Positions 1 through 5,874 of a stretch of DNA of 9,834 nucleotides are shown here, piece by piece; within the stretch, counting starts at the first letter, position 1; every line of letters starts with the position of its first letter. The translations under genes were made by a program, and so were the position numbers. The notes beneath the pieces are model-generated. The model ran no database searches. It worked only from the letters and a program-made list of their open reading frames with translations, and was not told where the DNA came from. Origin of the DNA: Candidatus Uhrbacteria bacterium (GTDB taxonomy: Bacteria > Patescibacteriota > Patescibacteriia > 2-12-FULL-60-25); the NCBI GenBank assembly GCA_023246415.1, contig JAHFIK010000033.1, forward strand, positions 5,043 to 14,876, read 5' to 3'.

Positions 1-2237
1 TTCTTCCCGGTCGTCCACGTCACGTTGCCGCTCGCATCGGTCACCTTTGCATTCACAAAGACGTTCGTATTTGCGGCGTAGCTGTTGGCGTAGATGATGC
101 CTGTGCACTGCGTATTGCCGGTCGAGCTCCCGAACGTGCAGGACTGGATGGAATTTCCGTTCGCGTACACATCGATTCGATTGATCCCGTCGCTATCCTG
201 CGCATTGGCCGTGTAATTGACGGTGTCATTTGCATTCATGGAAGATACGCTTGGTGAAAGCGAATCCCACACCGAGGTGGAACCGTTGTTTGTGGTGGTC
301 GTGCTCGATGTTCCGCTGTTGCGATAGATGTTCTTTCCGGTCGTCCAGGACACGTTGCCGCTCCCGTCCGTGACCTTTGCGTTCACAAAGACGTTCGTGT
401 TTGCCGAGTAATCGCTCGCGTAGATCGTGGCTTGGCACTGCTGGTTTCCCGTGGCGCTGTTGAAGTTGCAGGTCTGTTTGACCGAACCGTTCACCACGAT
501 TTGAATCTGGTTGATGCCGTTCGCATCCCAGGCGCCAACGCCGTAGGTCGCCGTGTCACCCGCGTTCATCGAAGAGACGTTTGGCGTGAGCCAGTCCCAG
601 GTGTTGATGCCGGTTCCGGTATTCGATTGCGTGGTGTTGTTGCTTGAGTTTGAAATCGTTGAAATGGTGCCGTTGGCTGTTGCAGAAGAATTCGCATCAA
701 CCACCAGGTAATCCGGGTTTGAGGATGAGTCTGTGCTGTTGCCGTTCGCATCCGTTGCGCGGATCCAGAACTTGATCGTGCGCGTCGTGGCGTTCTTCAG
801 GTAGTACGTGGTGCGATATTCGCAGACGTTCGACTTACACGTTTTGATGCGCGCATCATTCACATACACGTCGATGCGATCAACGCCGTTCGAATCAGAT
901 GCCGTGGCGCGGTAGGCGAATTCGCCGCCGTTCGCAACGCGGAAACCGGACGGGTTGCCCTGCACCGTGACGCGCGGGCCGTCGGTTGACGTGAAGACGC
1001 GATCGCCGCCAAAGGTTCCGCCCTGGGTGATTGTATTATCAGATGTTGAAACCGTTCCGTTTGAGCTGTCAGAAATGCCACCGTCTTCAACAATCATCAC
1101 GAGCTTTGCCGTGAGTGGGTTTGTTGGATCGTTAAGATCCTGTTGCGAGATGGTGCCGCCGAGAACGAATTTCCCATTCGTGTCACCAGCAAAACTCAAG
1201 AACAAATCGCTTGTTCGACCATAGCTGTCTGCAGTCACGTTGGATGGGTATGAACCGGAAAGGCGATAGAGCTCTTTTCCGTTGAGAATCATCCAAGAGG
1301 TGCCATTGTATCCGATGACCGCATTGGTGAGCTGAACGTTTCCACCGATCGACACGTTCGCGGCGGTTGATCCGTCCGAGACGCGATTTGTGGTGGATCC
1401 GTTGGAATCCTGTTCAGAGATCAATGCAGACACGCCATTTGAAGCGAGGTGGAGGACACGCTCGACGTTGCTTCCAACGATGGAGGTGATGTCTGTAAAA
1501 GAAGAACCGTCGTAGCGATAAAATGAGACCGGACCGTTTGATGGGTCGGCCACGACGAGCCAATTGTTATTCGTGATTGGAGCGAGATCGAGAATGACGC
1601 GTCCAGTGCCTTCTGCCGGCGCACCGTTATTTACGTTGTATTTCAAGACCGTTGCAGAATACGTTCCGACCACATTCTGTGCGGCAGCCGGCAACGAGAT
1701 CTGCGTCATGTTCGAACCAGAACCGGTGAAGCGATACAGGTGTCCTTTTGTCGTCACGAGGTACCAGGTGCCATTCCGTCCGACGAGCTTGCTGATTCCT
1801 TCATCCGAAGAAAGATAGTTTCGAATCGTTGTCGTGATGTTGGTGTACGAACCGTTCTGCAACGAGATGATGCGGAACTGGTTATCGAGACGCACGACGT
1901 CCTGCAAAAAGAGGACGCTCCCTGAACCGTCGGTCACAATGTCATCCGCGCGATCAAGGCCCGCATTGCGGACATCGTTTGTGATGTTGACCTGGGTTGA
2001 TCCGTCGTAGCGATACACCTGGCCGCCGTTCCAAAGATTTTGGCCGTCGGTGTAGAACCATCCGTCTTCTGAGTGCGCAACGGCCCAAACCGGGCGATTG
2101 CTCTGTTCCGTGAGTTGTCCGGAAATATCACGCCAGGACCACGGGCCGGTTGCGGCAGACGCGATCCATGGGGCCATGGCCCCGAGGGCGAGCGCGGCCA
2201 AGACGACCGCTTTAAGCACGAGTGAAAGACGCTTCAT
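1..2237 (-). CDS. Large secreted surface protein, signal peptide + beta-propeller + Ig-like repeats (C-terminus cut by window edge)
   Basis: I read this frame codon by codon from the ATG at 2237 to the window edge: 745 codons without a stop, so the gene continues to the left. Residues 1-28 form a classic signal peptide (MKRL start, Ala/Leu/Val core, cleavage after Ala-Ser-Ala), so the product is exported. Residues about 33-360 contain roughly seven blade-like segments of 40-55 residues. Several carry an aromatic strand followed by YRYDGS, YRFTGS or YRLSGS and then N-I-T or D-I-T (near residues 72, 130, 166, 238, 322), which suggests a beta-propeller. A Ser/Thr/Asn/Gly linker follows, then three Ig-like modules at about 421-510, 546-635 and 656-745+, each with a D-x-(D/N)-G-(I/V)-(N/D)-x-I core and paired cysteines. 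The last two are a tandem duplication. There is no clear Shine-Dalgarno before the ATG. An adhesin or cell-envelope role is inferred; no catalytic motif is visible. Confidence 0.88.
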   Translation of the reverse strand, partial: MKRLSLVLKAVVLAALALGAMAPWIASAATGPWSWRDISGQLTEQSNRPVWAVAHSEDGWFYTDGQNLWNGGQVYRYDGSTQVNITNDVRNAGLDRADDIVTDGSGSVLFLQDVVRLDNQFRIISLQNGSYTNITTTIRNYLSSDEGISKLVGRNGTWYLVTTKGHLYRFTGSGSNMTQISLPAAAQNVVGTYSATVLKYNVNNGAPAEGTGRVILDLAPITNNNWLVVADPSNGPVSFYRYDGSSFTDITSIVGSNVERVLHLASNGVSALISEQDSNGSTTNRVSDGSTAANVSIGGNVQLTNAVIGYNGTSWMILNGKELYRLSGSYPSNVTADSYGRTSDLFLSFAGDTNGKFVLGGTISQQDLNDPTNPLTAKLVMIVEDGGISDSSNGTVSTSDNTITQGGTFGGDRVFTSTDGPRVTVQGNPSGFRVANGGEFAYRATASDSNGVDRIDVYVNDARIKTCKSNVCEYRTTYYLKNATTRTIKFWIRATDANGNSTDSSSNPDYLVVDANSSATANGTISTISNSSNNTTQSNTGTGINTWDWLTPNVSSMNAGDTATYGVGAWDANGINQIQIVVNGSVKQTCNFNSATGNQQCQATIYASDYSANTNVFVNAKVTDGSGNVSWTTGKNIYRNSGTSSTTTTNNGSTSVWDSLSPSVSSMNANDTVNYTANAQDSDGINRIDVYANGNSIQSCTFGSSTGNTQCTGIIYANSYAANTNVFVNAKVTDASGNVTWTTGK
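3..662 (-). repeat. 330-bp (110-residue) tandem repeat, two copies, Ig-like domain
   Basis: The segments 3-332 and 333-662 align in register at a period of exactly 330 bp. The shared landmarks on the protein are S-P/T-P-x-V-S-S-M-N-A near the start, DxDGIN/DANGIN in the middle, two cysteines about 15 residues apart and the end sequence V-S/T-W-T-T-G-K. The DNA stays recognisably similar, with mostly silent changes in the K-V-T-D-x-S-G-N-V stretch, so the duplication is fairly recent or maintained by recombination. A more diverged third copy lies at about 715-975. Copy number beyond the left edge is unknown. Confidence 0.85.
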
Positions 2238-2374
2238 AGGAATGGATGTGAGGGGTATAGATTCGTTTTAGCAGGTATTGAGAATCATGCAAGAAACAAG
2301 GTCCCGGATGAGCGGGTTTGTTTTTTTGAATTCGCCTTGTTTTTAAGAAAGAAATGAGAGTTGGCGAACGGTGG

Positions 2375-2403
2375 ACCATAGCAGAACGTGGGGAAAATGT
2401 CAA
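2375..2403 (-). promoter_or_regulatory. Promoter of the surface-protein gene
   Basis: Read on the minus strand, a perfect -35 TTGACA (2403-2398) is followed by a 17-nt spacer and a -10 TATGGT (2380-2375). The predicted start near 2368 gives a leader of about 130 nt before the ATG at 2237. The -35 is the end of a 15-bp sequence (2412-2398) that recurs in mirror orientation at the lipoprotein promoter. The strength of the call comes from the perfect -35, ideal spacing and the symmetry. Confidence 0.6.
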
Positions 2404-2502
2404 GTATGCTTGTTTAGAGAATAGGTCCGTAGGAGCGTACGTCCGTAGGTCCGTAGGTAGGATTTATGAGGATGAGAAAGGGTGTATCAAGCATACTTGA
2501 CA
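2398..2502. repeat. 15-bp perfect inverted repeat carrying the two divergent -35 boxes
   Basis: The arms TGTCAAGTATGCTTG (2398-2412) and CAAGCATACTTGACA (2488-2502) are exact reverse complements, 75 bp apart. Each arm contains TTGACA pointing outwards, and its inner 12 bp are themselves nearly palindromic (CAAG....CTTG). Both arms are therefore -35 regions extended upstream by the same 9 bases. This is consistent with a shared activator or repressor site, or with duplication of a promoter. Confidence 0.8.
2423..2461. repeat. Octamer tandem array between the divergent promoters
   Basis: Four consecutive octamers, AGGTCCGT, AGGAGCGT, ACGTCCGT and AGGTCCGT (2423-2454), are followed by AGGTAGG. 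All four end in CGT. The array fills the centre of the inverted repeat that carries the two -35 boxes, so it spaces the promoters rather than overlapping either. Confidence 0.75.
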
Positions 2503-2525
2503 AAATGGCCATTTTGTGCTATTTT
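2497..2525 (+). promoter_or_regulatory. Promoter of the lipoprotein gene
   Basis: A perfect -35 TTGACA (2497-2502), a 17-nt spacer and a -10 TATTTT (2520-2525) predict a start near 2532 and a leader of about 107 nt. This also rules out the upstream in-frame ATG at 2516, which would lie upstream of the transcript start. The spacer is mostly an 18-bp palindrome, so the promoter is probably regulated. Confidence 0.65.
2500..2517. promoter_or_regulatory. Candidate operator: 18-bp perfect palindrome in the promoter spacer
   Basis: ACAAAATGGCCATTTTGT equals its own reverse complement. It overlaps the last bases of the -35 and fills most of the spacer of the lipoprotein promoter, a typical position for a homodimeric repressor site. 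The mirror-image promoter on the other strand lacks this palindrome. No regulator gene is present in the window. Confidence 0.45.
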
Positions 2526-2530
2526 GTCTA

Positions 2531-2567
2531 TCGCGATGGACTCGAATTGATTCGAGTGTGATCGCGA
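2531..2567 (+). promoter_or_regulatory. 5'-terminal hairpin of the lipoprotein mRNA
   Basis: TCGCGAT (2531-2537) pairs with ATCGCGA (2561-2567). After a small internal loop, ACTCGAA (2540-2546) pairs with TTCGAGT (2551-2557) around a TTGA tetraloop. The structure begins at the predicted transcription start, where hairpins are known to protect mRNA 5' ends. It does not sequester the ribosome site, which is about 60 nt further on. Confidence 0.45.
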
Positions 2568-2638
2568 ATTCACCCACTTTCCTGCTTGATTGTGAGCAGG
2601 TCCATATTCAAAACAGAAGAAAAGAAAGGTTCGTGAAC

Positions 2639-4042
2639 ATGAAACAGGTAATCATTTCAGCCGTATTGACCTCTGTTTTTGTTGTCATGGGTTGCGGAGG
2701 TCGAACAGACGAAGAAAACGAGACATCGACGCTGATTGGCGTCGCTGGCGCATCGTCAGTTGATGAGACCGGCGGAGATGTCTCAACGGGCGGATCTGAG
2801 CCCATCTTTGTGCAAGCGACAGGAGGCTCGGAATCTGTCGGGGGATCGTCATCCGTCACGGTTGCGACGACGACCGCCGCTTCAGTGTTCGTTGAAACGA
2901 TTCCGAGTACGGCGGGTGACCGGACGATTATCGCCGGCCAAGAATTGCCGAATGGGTACAAGAGCTTCCGCATTACAAATGAGGGAGATCAAGATCTGCC
3001 CGTTCAACGGATCGCATTTCGACGTCAACAGTCGACGGACAAGATGTCGATCGTTTCCTTTTTTCTCGGAGACACGAATTCGTTTGGTGCCATCGGACCA
3101 ACGACAACGACCGAAGAAGAATTCTCGTTTGATGTCGAACACGCATGGAAGAATTGGATGACTGTTCCGGCGCATGGAACGTTCGATTTTCCGACGACCT
3201 TTTTTCCTGCGAAGCAAGTGTACGGTCCCGGAGATGATGCGAATCTTCCTCGTGTTGGAGATCGGTTGACGCTCAAGATCTCGAAGCTGGTTGTTGGCGG
3301 AATCGAAGCGGAACTCAGAACGCAGGAGACGCCACAGCTTACGCTCGACTCAAAGGCCGCATACGGGACATTCTCATTTTGTGGCGGTCCCGTTTCAGAA
3401 GGGTGTTGTACGACCGGTTCGTTCGCGCATGATTACGAGAAGCCACTTTCGTCGATGCTGATCAAACGCGTCGGAAGCCCATCGGTGTTCTATCTCGGTT
3501 CGGATGGAAAGAAATATATCTTCCCTTCGCGAACAGAGCTCGCCTCTTGGTATGATTGGAACGCGAGTGCACCCACGGAGAATCCCGATGTCTGCAAGAC
3601 CGTTCGTGAATTTCCAGATGACGTGGTGCTTGCGCTCCCAACGGGGCACAGTGTCACAGTTCGCCCTGGAACGTACATCATCGGAATCTCAACGGATCCG
3701 AAAATGTTTGCGGTCAGTCGATACGGGACGCTTCGTTTTCTGTCCTATCGTTTCCCGTCAGATCCGACAAATTGTCCAGCGGTTATTCCTTCCGTCGGAC
3801 CGATGCCATGCTGGTCAATGAAAGAGAGTGTGAACGGCATCGCGTTTCAGTATTTCAGTAATGCGGACGATCGGATGCGCGTTGTTCGGGATGAGTTCTA
3901 TCTCACCTATCTCGTCGGGCAAGCGATCACCGATCCGATGACCGGATTACCGATTACGGATGCGGAGCCCTACGATCCCCAGCTTGAGTACGACTGGGGC
4001 GCGCCCACGATGTTCGAACGCGAGCTCGGCATCATCCCGTAG
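2639..4042 (+). CDS. Surface lipoprotein with a Patescibacteria-type extracellular module
   Basis: The 467-residue product is predicted to be anchored to the outside of the membrane. Residues 1-18 form a short signal peptide ending in the lipobox V-M-G-C, with Cys19 as the lipidation site. Residues 20-82 are an acidic, then Gly/Ser/Thr-rich linker. Residues about 83-245 look like a beta-sandwich (…SFRITNEGDQDLPVQRIAFRR…). Residues about 272-370 and 410-432 match a module I associate with this group: LIKRVGS-x3-FYLGSDGKKYIFP, a Trp-containing strand, LPTGHSVTVRPGTY, STDPKMFAVSRYGTLRF, and later RVVRDEFYLTYLVG. The molecular function of that module is not known to me. I chose 2639 because it begins the signal peptide, lies downstream of the predicted promoter and has AAAGG nine bases upstream. 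An FCGG…EGCC cysteine cluster lies at 248-257. Confidence 0.85.
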   Translation: MKQVIISAVLTSVFVVMGCGGRTDEENETSTLIGVAGASSVDETGGDVSTGGSEPIFVQATGGSESVGGSSSVTVATTTAASVFVETIPSTAGDRTIIAGQELPNGYKSFRITNEGDQDLPVQRIAFRRQQSTDKMSIVSFFLGDTNSFGAIGPTTTTEEEFSFDVEHAWKNWMTVPAHGTFDFPTTFFPAKQVYGPGDDANLPRVGDRLTLKISKLVVGGIEAELRTQETPQLTLDSKAAYGTFSFCGGPVSEGCCTTGSFAHDYEKPLSSMLIKRVGSPSVFYLGSDGKKYIFPSRTELASWYDWNASAPTENPDVCKTVREFPDDVVLALPTGHSVTVRPGTYIIGISTDPKMFAVSRYGTLRFLSYRFPSDPTNCPAVIPSVGPMPCWSMKESVNGIAFQYFSNADDRMRVVRDEFYLTYLVGQAITDPMTGLPITDAEPYDPQLEYDWGAPTMFERELGIIP

Positions 4043-4087
4043 AAGGTCACTTCTTTCTTTATACGTCACTGCTCCTTCATCGTTCTC

Positions 4088-4116
4088 CGCCCCACCAGGA
4101 ATTTCTTGGTGGGGCG
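4088..4116 (+). terminator. Hairpin terminator after the lipoprotein gene
   Basis: CGCCCCACCA (4088-4097) and TGGTGGGGCG (4107-4116) form a 10-bp GC-rich stem with a 9-nt loop, 45 bp after the stop codon. The tail (TTGACGTTTG) is only moderately T-rich, so it may be a weak or factor-assisted terminator. Confidence 0.6.
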
Positions 4117-4147
4117 TTGACGTTTGTAGATGCTGACAGAAAATGAA

Positions 4148-4171
4148 ACGAGGATCCGGATGGATCCTCGT
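4148..4171 (-). terminator. Intrinsic terminator of the citramalate-synthase-like gene
   Basis: ACGAGGATCC (4148-4157) and GGATCCTCGT (4162-4171) form a 10-bp stem with a 4-nt loop. On the minus strand the stem is followed by TTCATTTTCTG, a reasonable T-rich tail. It lies 35 bp beyond the stop at 4207, between convergent genes. Confidence 0.7.
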
Positions 4172-4206
4172 CTGTTTGAGAACACGGCGTTTCCGTGAAA
4201 GACGTC

Positions 4207-5823
4207 TTACGTCTCAGTGTGGATGTCGCGCCAGTGTGTGTAGAAGATGTAGGCGAACGCATCTTTGATGGCTTGCCAGGCGGCGAGGTTGATATTCGTC
4301 GAGACGCCGCCGGTTGTGAATGGGCGTAGGCGATCGTGCGTCCATTCGATTTCAACGCGGACGAACGCCGCACTTCCTTCGAGACCAAGCCGTTCGATAT
4401 TTGCAGAATCGAATCCGGTGAGTCGGATGCCGTTCAGAAAACCGAGCGACGTTGAGGCGTAGTGTCGGACGACGGCGTTGACGATGGCGTCGACCGGACC
4501 GTCACCGATGCCGGAAGTCACAATGTCATTCGCAAAGATGAGGGCTGCGATCATCTGTCCATCGCCAAAGTCGGTTAATCGCGGATCACGAATCGGCTCT
4601 TCCCATCCGGTCGGGATGTTCGGCCAGAGATGCCGTGCAATCAACACGGATGCCGATCCATCGCAGACATCGAGTCGGCATCCTCGTCGCTCATGGCTTT
4701 CCGTGTCTGCGAGAATATCGCTGACGCGGAGATCGGTGGGAGCGATCTCGACGTTCCAGTAGGCGAGCGCGGCAGCAACAACGTTTGCTTTTCCGGCCAT
4801 GGAGGAGAGGGCGATGATTCGTCTTCCTCCGAAGAGTGTCGGATCGTGGCTCTCATAGAGCCCGCCGCCACCGCGCCCGACGGCGCTCGCATGTACGCCA
4901 GCCTTGTGGCACGTCGGAACAATGAATGGCTTTTGCGGATTCGGGTGAATTCCGGTTCGTCGATCCATTTCACGCGAAATGAATCGCGAGAGCGTTGGCT
5001 GATACCGCGGATTGACGGCGATCCCTTCAAGGCGTTTCTCTTCTTGAAGTAAAAAGAGGTTCGCCATGAGTTCGAGCGTGCACGCCATCTGGACGCGTTC
5101 GGATAATCCATTGATCGTGCCTTGAACGTGTCGTGCACCCGCTTTGATGGCGGCAAGCGCGTTCGCGGTACTCATCCCGCGGTCGCCATGGAGATGGACG
5201 CCGATGATTGTGCTCGGAAATGCGTTTACGACGCGCGCAACGACGGATTCAACTTCCCAGTACATGGCCGGGCCGTTGGTGTCGCACAGGATGAGCTGTT
5301 CCGCTCCGCCGCGAACCGCGGCGTCGAGCGCATGGAAGGCATAGGTGTCGCCATCTTCGCGGACGCTTTGGAAAAAATGTTCCGCGTCGAAGAATACCCG
5401 TTTTCCCGATGCCGCGAGTGCGCGCACCGAAGATTCGATCATTTCAAGATTGCGTTCCGGCGTTGTGCGAAGCGCTTCCGTGGCGTGGATCTGCCACGTT
5501 TTGCCAAAAATCGTCACGATGTCCACCGGAGCGCGAACGAGCTGTTGAAACAACTCGTCTTCCTCGGGCTTGAAGTTCGCCTTATGCGTACTGCCGAATG
5601 CAGCGAGCTTGGCGTGTTGGAGGTTCGGACCGCGTCCGTCCGCGATGAGTGAGAAGAATTCGTCCCAGTCGCTACTTGCGCCGGGCCAACCCGCTTCAAT
5701 GTAATCGACGCCGAACTGATCGAGCAGTTCAGCGAGTGCAATCATGTCCGTTGGACTAAAGATGATTCCGGGAGCTTGCTTTGATTCTCTGAGCGTAGCG
5801 TCGTAGCACAACACATGAGGCAT
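4207..5823 (-). CDS. cimA: (R)-citramalate synthase / 2-isopropylmalate synthase family enzyme
   Basis: The 538-residue product has the full length and domain order of the CimA-type branch of the LeuA family, which condenses acetyl-CoA with a 2-oxoacid such as pyruvate. Residues 1-280 form the TIM barrel: YDATLRESKQ (7-16), GVDYIEAGWPG (38-48), AAFGST (74-79), VTIFGK (103-108), FDAEHFF (145-151), LCDTNG (179-184), VHLHGD (209-214) and QGTINGLSER (234-243). R12, E13, H210 and H212 match the catalytic and metal-binding positions. E13 replaces the Asp usual in LeuA, as in homocitrate synthases, and Ser replaces the following Gly. HKAGVHASAV (306-315) marks the linker subdomain. Residues about 408-530 match the LeuA regulatory dimer domain (GDGPVDAI, TTGGVSTNI). 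It starts 51 bp after the preceding glycosyltransferase, without a clear ribosome site. Pyruvate specificity is inferred from the closest family pattern. Confidence 0.85.
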   Translation of the reverse strand: MPHVLCYDATLRESKQAPGIIFSPTDMIALAELLDQFGVDYIEAGWPGASSDWDEFFSLIADGRGPNLQHAKLAAFGSTHKANFKPEEDELFQQLVRAPVDIVTIFGKTWQIHATEALRTTPERNLEMIESSVRALAASGKRVFFDAEHFFQSVREDGDTYAFHALDAAVRGGAEQLILCDTNGPAMYWEVESVVARVVNAFPSTIIGVHLHGDRGMSTANALAAIKAGARHVQGTINGLSERVQMACTLELMANLFLLQEEKRLEGIAVNPRYQPTLSRFISREMDRRTGIHPNPQKPFIVPTCHKAGVHASAVGRGGGGLYESHDPTLFGGRRIIALSSMAGKANVVAAALAYWNVEIAPTDLRVSDILADTESHERRGCRLDVCDGSASVLIARHLWPNIPTGWEEPIRDPRLTDFGDGQMIAALIFANDIVTSGIGDGPVDAIVNAVVRHYASTSLGFLNGIRLTGFDSANIERLGLEGSAAFVRVEIEWTHDRLRPFTTGGVSTNINLAAWQAIKDAFAYIFYTHWRDIHTET

Positions 5824-5874
5824 GAGGTCTGCTTTCGTTGTGAGGAGAGTGAAAGGACAGGACGTCTCCTCATC

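Noticed and set aside
2301..2327. CCCG/CGGG stem followed by T-run as a plus-strand terminator
   Set aside because: The stem is only 4 bp and no plus-strand gene ends upstream; it lies in the leader of the minus-strand surface-protein gene.
2398..2502. Insertion sequence or MITE, judged from the inverted repeat
   Set aside because: The arms coincide exactly with two well-spaced promoters, no target-site duplication is visible and no transposase is present.
2516..2638. Upstream start for the lipoprotein adding 41 residues
   Set aside because: It lies upstream of the predicted transcription start and would bury the signal peptide and lipobox behind a non-hydrophobic leader.
2608..2973. Minus-strand open frame of 121 codons opposite the lipoprotein signal and linker region
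   Set aside because: It is the antisense of Gly/Ser/Thr-rich codons, crosses the lipoprotein start and shows no start context.
5122..5652. Plus-strand open frame of 176 codons opposite the citramalate-synthase-like gene
   Set aside because: The minus strand encodes conserved catalytic motifs throughout; the plus frame is an antisense shadow.
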